The notes: generated from the sequence alone by a model not told the origin. A stretch of DNA of 64,000 bases from Ralstonia sp. UNC404CL21Col (GCF_000620465.1 NZ_JIBE01000004.1:1587835-1651834); one strand, 5' to 3'; positions 53,171 to 61,748 are shown, counted from the first letter of the stretch. Numbers and translations are program-made.

Positions 53171-54673
53171 ATGACTGTTTCCAACCCGAACGCAACCGCA
53201 ACGTCCGTGTTGCCCATCTGCATTGCCGGCGATTGGCGCCTCGGCACGGGCGAGCGCTATGCCACGCGCTACCCGGCCACCGGTGAAGTCGTTGCAGAAC
53301 TCAATGCCGCCAGCGTCGCCGATGTGGAAGAGGCTGTGGCGGGCGCCTACCGAGCCTTCCTGTCCAGCGGCTGGGCGCAGCGCAAGCCGCACGAGCGCGC
53401 GGCCGTTCTGTACCGCGTAGCTGAGCTGATCCGCTCGCGCAGTGAAGCGTTGGCACAACGCCAGCGCTTGGATAACGGCAAGCCGATCAACGAGACGCGC
53501 GCGCTGGTGGCAAGCGCTGCGGCCACGTTCCAGTTCTTCGGCGCCGCATGCGAGACGCTGGAAGAGTCGCTCACGCCCATGCGTGGCGATTGCCTGACGA
53601 TGAGCGTGCATGAGCCCATGGGCGTGGTGGCCGCCATCACGCCGTGGAATTCGCCGATTGCCAGCGAAGCGCAAAAGATGGCGCCCGCGCTGGCCGCGGG
53701 CAACGCCGTCGTCGTCAAACCGGCGGAGGTTACGCCGCTGATGGCGCTGGAACTTGCTGCCATCTGCGAAGAGGCGGGCGTGCCCAAGGGCATGATCAGC
53801 GTGCTGCCCGGCAAGGGCTCCGTGATTGGGGATGCGATTACGAAGCATCCGCTGGTGCGCCGTGTGTCGTTCACGGGTGGCACGAACACGGGCAAACACA
53901 TTGCCCACATTGCCGCTGACAAGATGATGCCCGTGTCGCTGGAACTCGGCGGCAAGTCGCCGACGATGGTGTTTGAAGATGCCGACCTCGACCACGCCGT
54001 GAATGGCGTGCTGTACGGCATCTTCAGCTCGTCGGGCGAGTCGTGCATCGCCGGTTCGCGTCTGTTCGTGGCGCGTTCGCTGTACGAGCGCTTCATGGAT
54101 CGCCTGGCCGCTGCCGCAGCACGTCTGCGGGTCGGCAATCCGGCCGATGAATCGACGCAGATGGGCCCGCTGATTACCGATCGCCACCGCGAGACCATCG
54201 AGTCGTACGTCGCGATGGGCGTGGCAGATGGCGGCCACCTGCGCACGGGCGGTTTGCGCCCGGCAATTGCCGGCTGCGAGTCGGGCTATTTCTACACGCC
54301 GACCATCATCGAAGGGCTCACCAACAGCGCCCGCATTTGCCAGGAAGAAATCTTCGGCCCGGTGCTCGTCGCCATGCCGTTCGACGATGAAGACGAATTG
54401 ATCGAGCAGGCCAACGACAGCGTCTACGCGTTGGCCGCCGGCATCTGGACGCGCGACTACAAGCGCGCATGGCGCATCGGCCGCGCAGTGCAGGCCGGCA
54501 ACGTGTGGATCAACACATACAAGCAGTTCTCGATCTCGACGCCGTTTGGCGGCTGGCGCGACAGCGGCCTGGGCCGCGAGAAGGGCCGACTCGGCATCCT
54601 GCAATACATGGAGCAGAAGAGCCTCTACTGGGGTTTGAATGCACAGCCGCTGGCCTGGGCCAACGCCAACTAA
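53171..54673 (+). CDS. Aldehyde dehydrogenase
   Basis: This 500-residue NAD(P)-dependent ALDH has the cofactor motifs VVAAITPWNSPI and VVKPAEVTPLMALELA, SFTGGTNTGK, the catalytic Glu in LELGGKSP and the nucleophile Cys in SSSGESCIAGSR, followed by EEIFGPVLVAMPF. It probably oxidises the aldehyde formed by the ThDP enzyme encoded upstream. It lies 16 bases after the AspDH-like gene. Confidence 0.94.
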   Translation: MTVSNPNATATSVLPICIAGDWRLGTGERYATRYPATGEVVAELNAASVADVEEAVAGAYRAFLSSGWAQRKPHERAAVLYRVAELIRSRSEALAQRQRLDNGKPINETRALVASAAATFQFFGAACETLEESLTPMRGDCLTMSVHEPMGVVAAITPWNSPIASEAQKMAPALAAGNAVVVKPAEVTPLMALELAAICEEAGVPKGMISVLPGKGSVIGDAITKHPLVRRVSFTGGTNTGKHIAHIAADKMMPVSLELGGKSPTMVFEDADLDHAVNGVLYGIFSSSGESCIAGSRLFVARSLYERFMDRLAAAAARLRVGNPADESTQMGPLITDRHRETIESYVAMGVADGGHLRTGGLRPAIAGCESGYFYTPTIIEGLTNSARICQEEIFGPVLVAMPFDDEDELIEQANDSVYALAAGIWTRDYKRAWRIGRAVQAGNVWINTYKQFSISTPFGGWRDSGLGREKGRLGILQYMEQKSLYWGLNAQPLAWANAN

Positions 54674-54680
54674 GCGCCGC

Positions 54681-54777
54681 TAACAAAACCCTCCTGGCGT
54701 CGTTGTGCCGCCTTGCCGTACTTAAGTACTGTCTGCGGCGGCACGCCTAGCCAGGACCGCTTCGCTGGGTCTTGTTA
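54681..54777. repeat. 97-base nested inverted repeat inside the catabolic operon
   Basis: Paired arms from outside in are TAACAA/TTGTTA (54681-54686, 54772-54777), CCTGGC/GCCAGG (54693-54698, 54750-54755) and GTGCCGCC/GGCGGCAC (54705-54712, 54737-54744). At the centre is the perfect 12-base palindrome GTACTTAAGTAC (54718-54729). It occupies the 149-base gap between the ALDH and VOC genes. It resembles an interspersed REP- or MITE-like element and may attenuate or stabilise the operon mRNA. Confidence 0.75.
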
Positions 54778-54822
54778 CCGGCTCTAACGCCGAAGCAAAC
54801 ACCCAGACCACAGGAGATCAAG

Positions 54823-55785
54823 ATGAACACGATTCGAGGCATCGACGAAATCGTCTACGGTGCCGACGACCTCGCCGCCTGCCAGCAGTTCTTCCTGGAT
54901 TGGGGCCTCGCCCTACAATCGGAAGACGCCAGCGGCCTGCTGTTCGAGACGCTCAACGGCTGCCGCGTGCGCGTCAAGCGCAGCGGCGATGCCGCGCTGC
55001 CGCCCGCCATGGAAGCCGGCCCGACGCTGCGCGAAGTGATCTGGGGCACCGATTCGCAGGCTGTGCTCGATCGCCTAGTCGACACGCTGGCTGACCAGCC
55101 CGGCTACGTGCACGCCGACGGCCGCGTCGGTTGCACCGACCCGAACGGCCTCGCCGTGCGCGTGCAGCTGTCCACCAAGCGCGACGTCGACGTGCAATGC
55201 GCCGCGATGAACACGTGGACGGACAAGCCGCGCCGCAACCAACCGAGCCCAATCTACGAACGTGCCACGCCCATCGAAGTCGGCCACGTGGTCTTCTTCG
55301 TCAAGGACGTGGCGGCCACGGAGCGCTTCTATGTCGAGAAGCTCGGCTTTGTGCCGTCCGACCACTACCCGGGTCGCGGGGCGTTCCTGCGCTGTGAGCC
55401 CGAAGGCGGTCATCACGACCTGTTCCTGCTGCAGACGCCGCAGGCCAAGAGCGGGCTCAACCACGTGGCTTTCACCGTGCGCGACATCCATGAAGTGTTC
55501 GGTGGCGGCATGCATGTGTCGCGCTGTGGGTGGGATACGCAGCTGGGCCCGGGCCGTCACCCGATTTCGTCGGCGTACTTCTGGTACTTCAAGAACCCGG
55601 CTGGCGGCCTGATCGAGTACTACGCCGATGAAGACCAGCTCGACGCCGACTGGCAGCCGCGCGATTTCGAGCCCGGCCCGACCGTGTTTGCCGAATGGGC
55701 CATCGACGGCGGCATTGACGGCAACACACGCCGGCAGAAGAACGTCGCCGGCCCCGAAGGCAAGTTCCTGACGGAAAAGCGCTGA
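54823..55785 (+). CDS. VOC-family extradiol ring-cleavage dioxygenase
   Basis: This 320-residue protein has two vicinal-oxygen-chelate domains. The second domain carries the full extradiol metal set: His in IEVGHVVFFVKD (about residue 152), His in GLNHVAFTVRD (about 214) and Glu in LIEYYADED. It resembles catechol 2,3-dioxygenase type I enzymes. It would open a dihydroxylated ring made by the Rieske oxygenase and SDR. AGGAGATCAAG precedes the ATG. A nested hairpin repeat lies between it and the ALDH gene. Confidence 0.9.
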   Translation: MNTIRGIDEIVYGADDLAACQQFFLDWGLALQSEDASGLLFETLNGCRVRVKRSGDAALPPAMEAGPTLREVIWGTDSQAVLDRLVDTLADQPGYVHADGRVGCTDPNGLAVRVQLSTKRDVDVQCAAMNTWTDKPRRNQPSPIYERATPIEVGHVVFFVKDVAATERFYVEKLGFVPSDHYPGRGAFLRCEPEGGHHDLFLLQTPQAKSGLNHVAFTVRDIHEVFGGGMHVSRCGWDTQLGPGRHPISSAYFWYFKNPAGGLIEYYADEDQLDADWQPRDFEPGPTVFAEWAIDGGIDGNTRRQKNVAGPEGKFLTEKR

Positions 55786-55806
55786 AACGTTGCAGAGAGA
55801 CGTGCT

Positions 55807-56757
55807 ATGAATTCCCCCCTCAACCTGCGTGTGCATGCCATGCGCTACGAAGCCCAAGGCATCGTGAGCGTGGAGCTGCGCGATATCGACGGCAAGCCTT
55901 TGCCGGAGTACGCACCGGGCGCGCATATCGAATTGCATCTCGGCAACGGGCTGGTGCGCAGCTATTCACTGTGCGGCGCGCCAGAGGTGCGTGACCGTTA
56001 CGTGGTCGGCGTGCTGCTCGATCGCAACAGCCGCGGCGGCTCGCGCTATGTGCACGAGCAGTTGCGCGTCGGTTCGATGCTCAAGATCGGCGGCCCACGC
56101 AATCACTTCGAGCTGGACGAAACGGCGCCGCGCACCGTGCTGGTTGCAGGTGGCATCGGCGTGACGCCCATCGTCTGCATGGCGCGTCGCCTGGCCGAGC
56201 AAGGCAAGACGTTCTCGATGCTGTATTGCGCCCGCTCGCGTGCCGAAGCGGCCTTTGCCGATGAGCTGGCCGCCCATGGCGAAGCGGTGCGTTTTCACCT
56301 GGACGCAGAAGTCGGTGGCCCCCCCGATCTGAAAGCGCTGCTTGCAGGGCATCCGGCCGATACGCATTTCTATTGCTGCGGCCCCGGCCCGATGCTGCGG
56401 GCATTCGAGGCGGCCTGTGAAGCGCTGGGCTACACCAACGTCCATATCGAACGCTTTGCAGCCGACCCCGGCGTGGAATCGGTACAGGAGGGCGAATACC
56501 AGGTCAAGCTCGCGCGCAACGGTGCTGAACTGTGTGTGCCGGCAGGCAAGTCGCTGCTCGACGCGCTGTTGGAGATTGGCGTCGAGGTGGAACACAGCTG
56601 CAAGGAAGGTGTGTGCGGCTCGTGCGAAACGCGCGTGCTCGAAGGCGAGCCCGACCACCGTGACAGCGTGCTTTCCAAGAGCGAGCGTGCCTCCAACCAG
56701 ACGATGATGGTTTGCGTATCCGGCTGTAAGGGCAAGCGCCTGGTGATCGATCTGTAA
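55807..56757 (+). CDS. PDR/VanB-type oxidoreductase (Rieske oxygenase reductase)
   Basis: This 316-residue reductase has an FMN-binding barrel (HIELHLGNGLVRSYSLCGAP, RxYS motif), an NAD-binding domain (VLVAGGIGVTPIVCMARRL, then YCCGPGPMLRAFE) and a C-terminal plant-type [2Fe-2S] domain (HSCKEGVCGSCETRVLEG plus a later Cys in MVCVSGC). This domain order is typical of phthalate dioxygenase reductase/VanB. It would pass electrons from NAD(P)H to the Rieske oxygenase encoded eight genes upstream, which argues that the whole locus is one pathway. Confidence 0.95.
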   Translation: MNSPLNLRVHAMRYEAQGIVSVELRDIDGKPLPEYAPGAHIELHLGNGLVRSYSLCGAPEVRDRYVVGVLLDRNSRGGSRYVHEQLRVGSMLKIGGPRNHFELDETAPRTVLVAGGIGVTPIVCMARRLAEQGKTFSMLYCARSRAEAAFADELAAHGEAVRFHLDAEVGGPPDLKALLAGHPADTHFYCCGPGPMLRAFEAACEALGYTNVHIERFAADPGVESVQEGEYQVKLARNGAELCVPAGKSLLDALLEIGVEVEHSCKEGVCGSCETRVLEGEPDHRDSVLSKSERASNQTMMVCVSGCKGKRLVIDL

Positions 56758-56831
56758 GCGCAGGATGGTTTAGGCGCCGGCCTGACCAGCCGCGCCGTCT
56801 TTTTTTGCGCCCTGTTTTTCTTTTAAACGAC

Positions 56832-56847
56832 GTTTCGTATACGAAAC
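56832..56847. promoter_or_regulatory. Perfect 16-base palindrome before the porin gene
   Basis: GTTTCGTATACGAAAC is fully self-complementary and lies 87 bases upstream of the porin ATG. It is preceded by a T-rich stretch and a hairpin-poor region, and shares its GTTTC-N6-RAAAC layout with the site at 45215-45230. I infer a common operator for the IclR protein in the operon. Confidence 0.75.
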
Positions 56848-56933
56848 AAGGCAAGAACCACAACCAGCTCGTCCACCAAGACGGCGATAACAACTGGCGG
56901 GGCGGACACCTTGTCCAGTGGAGGAAACTGCAA

Positions 56934-58034
56934 ATGAAGACAACCTTGTTCACCCTTGCGGCGATGAGCCTGGCCGGCACGGCGGCGGCCCAGAGCAACG
57001 TGACGCTGTACGGCAGCATTGATGAAGGCGTGGCCTACATCAGCAGCCTCAAGAGCGGCGCGTCTAGCGGCTCGGCGCTGCGCATGGACCCCGGCACGAT
57101 GCAGCCGGACCGCTTCGGCCTGCGCGGCTCGGAAGATCTCGGCGGCGGTACGCAGGCCATCTTCCAGTTGGAATCGGGCTTTCTGGGGGACACCGGCAGC
57201 AGCGTGGTTGCCGGCAAGCTGTTCAACCGCACGGCGTGGGTCGGCCTGACGAACGATCGCCTGGGCAACATCCAGCTTGGCCATCAGGCGGATTTCATGT
57301 TCGATTACCTCGGCCGCCTGAGCAACGGTTTCCAGCTCACCAACTTCTACCTGTTCCACCCCGGCAACTTCGACAACCTGGCCAACCAGTTCCAGATCGA
57401 CAACGCTGTGCGTTACGTCTCGCCCATCTTCGGCGGGCTGCAGCTGGGCGGCATGTACGGCTTTGGCGAGGTACCCGGTTCGCCGTCGAAGAGCCGCAGT
57501 TACAGCCTCGGCGCGTACTACACCAATGGCGGTTTCCGAGCCGCCGCGGCCTATACCGCGTCCAACGACCGCGCGCTGGACATCGCGGGTCGGTTGGGTA
57601 TCACGAACACGCTCGGCACGACGCTCGTGCCCGGCGTGATGACGCCGATGAGTTCGGTCAAGTCGTTCGGTGCCGGCGCGCTGTATCAGTTCAGCGGCCT
57701 GCCGGTCCAGATCAACGCGGTCTATACGCAAACGCGCATCACGCTGGGTGGCGCCAACGCCCGCGCACAGAACGTCGACCTGGGCACCGCGTGGCATTAC
57801 AGCGCCGCGAATACGCTCAACGTGGGCTATACCTTCAGCAAGTACGAGGGCGCCCGCTGGAACCAGTTCAGCCTCGGCAACGTGTATGCGTTTTCCAAGC
57901 GCACGCAGGTGTACGTACAAGGTACGTATCAGCGTGCGTCCGGCGATGCGCAGTCTGCTGCCATCAACGGCGTGGGTGTAGCGGCGCAGCGCAACCAGGT
58001 CGTTGTCAGCACCGGGGTGCACCACTCGTTCTGA
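56934..58034 (+). CDS. Outer-membrane porin (Gram-negative, betaproteobacterial type)
   Basis: This 366-residue porin has a signal peptide (MKTTLFTLAAMSLAGTAAAQ) and the beta-barrel start SNVTLYGSIDEGVAYISS. The block GSEDLGGGTQAIFQLESGF follows, with many alternating aromatic strands, and it ends in the terminal Phe of VVVSTGVHHSF. Family members form trimeric general or solute-specific pores. GAGGAAACTG lies before the ATG. Its own palindromic operator suggests it is a dedicated entry pore for the substrate of this locus. Confidence 0.94.
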   Translation: MKTTLFTLAAMSLAGTAAAQSNVTLYGSIDEGVAYISSLKSGASSGSALRMDPGTMQPDRFGLRGSEDLGGGTQAIFQLESGFLGDTGSSVVAGKLFNRTAWVGLTNDRLGNIQLGHQADFMFDYLGRLSNGFQLTNFYLFHPGNFDNLANQFQIDNAVRYVSPIFGGLQLGGMYGFGEVPGSPSKSRSYSLGAYYTNGGFRAAAAYTASNDRALDIAGRLGITNTLGTTLVPGVMTPMSSVKSFGAGALYQFSGLPVQINAVYTQTRITLGGANARAQNVDLGTAWHYSAANTLNVGYTFSKYEGARWNQFSLGNVYAFSKRTQVYVQGTYQRASGDAQSAAINGVGVAAQRNQVVVSTGVHHSF

Positions 58035-58105
58035 CGTCCTGACCCAACGCGCGCCGCTGGGCAGCGACCCGGTGGCGCATCAACTTCCTCGGGAAGGAGC
58101 TTCAC

Positions 58106-59509
58106 ATGAAGCCAGGTGTTTTGATTGATAGCGGAATTGACCACGATGCGTCGCGGGGTGCGATGAGCCTGGGCAAGATCGTTGCCCGCATCGAGCGGCT
58201 CAAGAGCAACGGCATGCACGTGCGTGCGCGTCTGCTGATCGGGTTGGCGACATTCTTCGACGGCTTTGACGTCATCGTCATCGCGGCCACGCTGCCGCTG
58301 CTGATTGCGCAGTGGCATCTGACGCCGGCCCAGATTGCGTTTGTGATCGGTGCCCCCGGTATCGGCCAGTTGGTCGGCGCGTTGGTGTTTCCCATGCTCG
58401 CCGAGCGATTCGGTCGCGTGCGCATGATCGGCTATAGCGCGGGCATCATCGGCTTGATGAGCCTGCTGTGTGGCGTGGCGCCCAGTTTTGCCGTGTTTGC
58501 AGCGCTGCGTATCGTGCAAGGCGTTGGCTTGGGCGGCGAGCTGCCCGTGGCGGCAACGTACATCAACGAAGTCACGCGCGCACATGGTCGCGGGCGCTTC
58601 GTGTTGCTCTACGAGGTGGTGTTCCCGATCGGCCTGCTGGTGTCCAACGCGTTGGGCGCATGGCTGGTGCCGCATTTCGGCTGGGAGGTGATGTACTTTC
58701 TCGGTGGCATTCCGCTGGTCCTGTTCTTTACGCTGCCCAAGGCCGTGCCGGAGTCCCCGCGCTGGCTGGCCACCAATGGCCGCATGGCTGAGGCCGACGC
58801 TGCGCAGGCTCGCTTTGAAGCCAAGGCGAAGGAGCCGCTACCTCCGCTGGGCGATACCTCGGCCTTCGAGCAGATGTCGCACCGCCACCCGAAGCGGGGC
58901 ATGCGCGATCTGTTCGGCCCGGTGTACATCAAGCGCACGGTCGTTGTAGCCATGCTGTGGGCAACGTGTGGTTTCATCCAGTACGGTCTGTCGACATGGC
59001 TGCCCACGGTCTACAAGACGATCTACCATGCGCCGCTCCAACTGGCGCTGAATCTGGCGGCGCTGGCGTCCGTGCTGGGTGTGGTCGGCTCGTTGGTGTG
59101 CGCGATGATCGTCGACAAGGTTGGCCGCAAGCCCGTGATGGTGGTGTCGTTTGTGCTGTGCGGCGTCTCGCTGGCGCTGGCCGGGCTGCTGCACGAGCAG
59201 TCGCTCTATGTGGTGGCAGGGTTGTGCTCGTTGGCGCTGGGGTTGATGGCGTGCGGCTTTATCACCGCGTATGTCTACACGCCGGAGCTGTACCCGACCA
59301 ACATCCGCGCGATCGGCTGCGGCATGGGCGGCGCGTGGCTGAAGATTGCGGCGATCTTTTCGCCGATGCTGATCGGTTCGACCATCGGCTCGGGCAACGT
59401 CAGCAATGCGTTCCTGCTGCTGGCCTTGGTGCCCATCCTGGCGGCAATCACCATCTACTTCCTCGGCATCGAGACCAAGGGGAAAGTGCTGGAGCAGCTC
59501 GAGCTGTAA
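58106..59509 (+). CDS. MFS transporter (sugar-porter/aromatic-acid type)
   Basis: This 467-residue carrier has twelve membrane helices. The first-helix motif ATFFDGFDVIVIAATLP (DGFD), LAERFGRVRMIG in the helix 2-3 loop, GVGLGGELPVAATYINEV and the second-half DKVGRKPVM place it near AAHS/NiaP-like transporters. It follows the porin by 71 bases and ends the locus with a strong terminator, so it is probably the inner-membrane uptake system for the pathway substrate. Confidence 0.92.
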   Translation: MKPGVLIDSGIDHDASRGAMSLGKIVARIERLKSNGMHVRARLLIGLATFFDGFDVIVIAATLPLLIAQWHLTPAQIAFVIGAPGIGQLVGALVFPMLAERFGRVRMIGYSAGIIGLMSLLCGVAPSFAVFAALRIVQGVGLGGELPVAATYINEVTRAHGRGRFVLLYEVVFPIGLLVSNALGAWLVPHFGWEVMYFLGGIPLVLFFTLPKAVPESPRWLATNGRMAEADAAQARFEAKAKEPLPPLGDTSAFEQMSHRHPKRGMRDLFGPVYIKRTVVVAMLWATCGFIQYGLSTWLPTVYKTIYHAPLQLALNLAALASVLGVVGSLVCAMIVDKVGRKPVMVVSFVLCGVSLALAGLLHEQSLYVVAGLCSLALGLMACGFITAYVYTPELYPTNIRAIGCGMGGAWLKIAAIFSPMLIGSTIGSGNVSNAFLLLALVPILAAITIYFLGIETKGKVLEQLEL

Positions 59510-59534
59510 GCCGGAAGCGCTTGATGGTCACAAG

Positions 59535-59572
59535 ACGGCGAGGGTAGCGCTCGGTAGGCGCGCCCTCGCCGT
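59535..59572 (+). terminator. Intrinsic terminator of the catabolic locus
   Basis: ACGGCGAGGG (59535-59544) and CCCTCGCCGT (59563-59572) form a perfect 10-bp stem with an 18-base loop, followed directly by a T-rich tail. Confidence 0.85.
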
Positions 59573-59764
59573 TTTTGTTTCAGCCGATAGTGTGATCTGT
59601 CAGCAGCTCCAGCCCGTGCCTTAGGTGCTTGGCGCGCGCACATGGAAGCTGCTGCGGAGTAGCGGTATCCGACAGGGCGACCGGTCGCCCCGGGCTGTGC
59701 GCTCGGAGATGCATGAGAGATGCGCCCGGTGGGCGTTTGCGACGCGCGATGCCCTTGAGAAAGC

Positions 59765-59866
59765 GGGGTCTCGAAATAGCGGGCAAGAAGCGTCATTGCT
59801 CGTGCAATGACTTTGAGACCCCCTCTCATAGACTGAAAACGTGCCGATAAGAAGTCATCGGGCACG
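59765..59866 (+). ncRNA. Nested-hairpin structured region upstream of a 40-codon ORF
   Basis: An outer stem GGGGTCTC/GAGACCCC (59765-59772, 59815-59822) encloses an inner perfect hairpin GTCATTGC-TCGT-GCAATGAC (59792-59811). A separate hairpin, CGTGCCGAT with ATCGGGCACG (59840-59848, 59857-59866), follows and ends just before the ribosome-binding site of the small ORF at 59884. The stretch 59573-59883 has no other gene I can support. This could be a small RNA or a cis-acting leader; no family is recognised. Confidence 0.45.
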
Positions 59867-59883
59867 CCGAGATGGGAGGGAAT

Positions 59884-60006
59884 ATGTCCACCACAGCAGC
59901 CAACTGGATCGTCGTTCTGACATGTGCCTACATGGAATACAGCACATGGCGCGGCATGAGCGTCTACCGCCGCACGGTGGGCTATGAAAGCGTGGTGTGG
60001 TGCTGA
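59884..60006 (+). CDS. Putative 40-residue small protein
   Basis: This is a short ORF, starting MSTTAANWIVVLTCAYMEYS and ending YRRTVGYESVVWC. It has an unusually strong ribosome-binding site (GGGAGGG five to eleven bases before the ATG). There is one weakly hydrophobic stretch at residues 7-16 and several aromatic residues. Its stop codon abuts the stop of the convergent DUF985 gene with no overlap. Structured RNA lies just upstream. There is no recognised family; coding status is supported only by the ribosome-binding site and position. Confidence 0.45.
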   Translation: MSTTAANWIVVLTCAYMEYSTWRGMSVYRRTVGYESVVWC

Positions 60007-60525
60007 TCAGGCGCCGCGGGGCTTGGGCAGCAACCTGCGGACGAGATCGCCATGTACCGAATACTTCCCCAGCAGCGCGTCGCCGTCAGCCAGTTCGAAT
60101 TCGCTGAACTCGAACCCCGGCGCAACGGTGCAGCCGACGAGCGTGTACCCATGCTCGCCCGGCACGCGCTCGGCTGCAAACCAGCGGCCAGCCGGCACCA
60201 CCGCCTGGTACACCGCCGTCGCATCATCGGCCGCGTGGCCCAAATGATGCGTCTTCACCGTACCGTCTTCCTCCAACACATGCACATTGAGTGAGTCCCC
60301 CGCATGGAAGTGCCACAACTCGTCCGACTGGATCCGATGCCAGGCGGAATATGCATCATCCGCCAACAGGTAATAGATGGCGGTGGCGGCCGCACGTTCG
60401 ATGGGCGGGATGCCTCGCTGGACGCGTTCCTCGCTGCGATAGGTCTCGCGATAGAAGCCGCCTTCCGGGTGCGGTTCGAGACCGAGGCGGGTGATGAGGT
60501 TCTGGGCGGCGAGGGCGAGCGGCAT
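60007..60525 (-). CDS. DUF985 cupin-fold protein
   Basis: This 172-residue protein has the DUF985 signature NLITRLGLEPHPEGGFYRETYRS, then TAIYYLLADDAYSAWHRIQSDELWHFHAGDSLNVHVL, then VPAGRWFAAERV and a C-terminal VGCTVAPGFEFSEFELAD. Members are small cupins, sometimes called predicted epimerase or sugar-nucleotide-like, with no firm activity. The ATG at 60525 gives the family's usual length; an upstream extension in frame is antisense to the next gene and unlikely. Confidence 0.9.
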   Translation of the reverse strand: MPLALAAQNLITRLGLEPHPEGGFYRETYRSEERVQRGIPPIERAAATAIYYLLADDAYSAWHRIQSDELWHFHAGDSLNVHVLEEDGTVKTHHLGHAADDATAVYQAVVPAGRWFAAERVPGEHGYTLVGCTVAPGFEFSEFELADGDALLGKYSVHGDLVRRLLPKPRGA

Positions 60526-60542
60526 GATGGGAAACCTTCGAC

Positions 60543-61748
60543 TCAGTTCTGCTGACGGCGGAACGGAAAGCGCTGCTGGTTGACGAACCCGTCGGGCATG
60601 TAGTCGCCCACCACGCCGTACTTCTCCGGGAGGGCCTTTTTCGATTTCACCGCGGTACCGAACAGGTAATCGATGAAGGCGAAATGTGCGGCGTAGTTCT
60701 TGTCGATCGCTTCGTCTTCCGATGAATGGTGCCAGTGGTGGAAATCCGGCGTCACGAAGATGTACTTCAGCGGGCCCCACGGCAAGTGCACGTTGGCGTG
60801 ATTGAACACCGCCTGGAAGCCCACGATGATGATGTAGACATCGACCACGGCCTTGTCGAAGCCCAGCACGAACAGCGGCCCCAGCACTGCCACACGCGTG
60901 ACGATCAATTCAAGAATGTGCTGGCGCGAGCCGGCCAGCCAGTCCATTGTCTTCACGCTGTGATGCACGGCATGGAAGCGCCAGAGGAACGGCACCTCGT
61001 GATACGCGCGGTGCGTGACGTACTCCATCAGATCGGCCACCAGCATGCAAAGCAGCAACTGCGGAATGAACCAGATGTGCTGCACCATCTGCTGGAAGTC
61101 TGCATGCACCATCCAACCGAACACGCGGTGGATCAGGAAGTTCACCACCAGCAGCACCAGCCCTACGATGAAGTGGTTCACCGCAAAGTGGACCATGTCG
61201 GTCTGCCATTCGGGGCGGAACACCGGCTGCTTCTTATAGAGCGGGAACAGCTTCTCGAGCAGCACGAAAATCGCCGTCGAACCGAGCAGGTCGAGAATGA
61301 ACCAGTCCATGCCGATATACGGCGTGTGGTCCGGAAAATCACCAACCGGCACGCGTGAGCCGCCCAGCGCGACAGCAACCACCACGAAGAGGAACGCCAG
61401 GCCGTTCAGGCGACGGCGGTTATCCAGCACGATATTCGCCAGAGATAACCCGCCGGAAATCAACAGCGAGACAAACAGGATCTGCCGAATCACATCTACC
61501 GAATACGCGCGGCGTAATTCCGGCGTCGTCAGATACTGCGGAAAGTGAAAGGCCAGCACGCCCAGCAAGCACAGAAAGCCCAGCACCAGCGCCAGGATCG
61601 TACCGATCATGCCCCGGCCGAACTTCAGGCCGCCATTGGCATGCAGCAGCGCATTGGCATCGCGGATCGTCGCGTCGGCCACGCGGACAATGGCGGGGTG
61701 ATGTTCCTTTTCGGGCATTGGCGCCAAAGGCTGTTTAGACGCATCCAT
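60543..61748 (-). CDS. Sterol desaturase/fatty-acid hydroxylase family membrane protein
   Basis: This 401-residue integral membrane di-iron protein has its histidine clusters as VTHRAYHE, WRFHAVHHS (about residues 257-265), FNHANVH and FHHWHHS, the eight-His type that binds two irons. Five or six hydrophobic segments precede and separate them. Bacterial members hydroxylate or desaturate lipids such as fatty acids, hopanoids or carotenoids; the substrate is unknown. It is 18 bases upstream of the DUF985 gene on the same strand, so they may be co-transcribed. Confidence 0.88.
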   Translation of the reverse strand: MDASKQPLAPMPEKEHHPAIVRVADATIRDANALLHANGGLKFGRGMIGTILALVLGFLCLLGVLAFHFPQYLTTPELRRAYSVDVIRQILFVSLLISGGLSLANIVLDNRRRLNGLAFLFVVVAVALGGSRVPVGDFPDHTPYIGMDWFILDLLGSTAIFVLLEKLFPLYKKQPVFRPEWQTDMVHFAVNHFIVGLVLLVVNFLIHRVFGWMVHADFQQMVQHIWFIPQLLLCMLVADLMEYVTHRAYHEVPFLWRFHAVHHSVKTMDWLAGSRQHILELIVTRVAVLGPLFVLGFDKAVVDVYIIIVGFQAVFNHANVHLPWGPLKYIFVTPDFHHWHHSSEDEAIDKNYAAHFAFIDYLFGTAVKSKKALPEKYGVVGDYMPDGFVNQQRFPFRRQQN

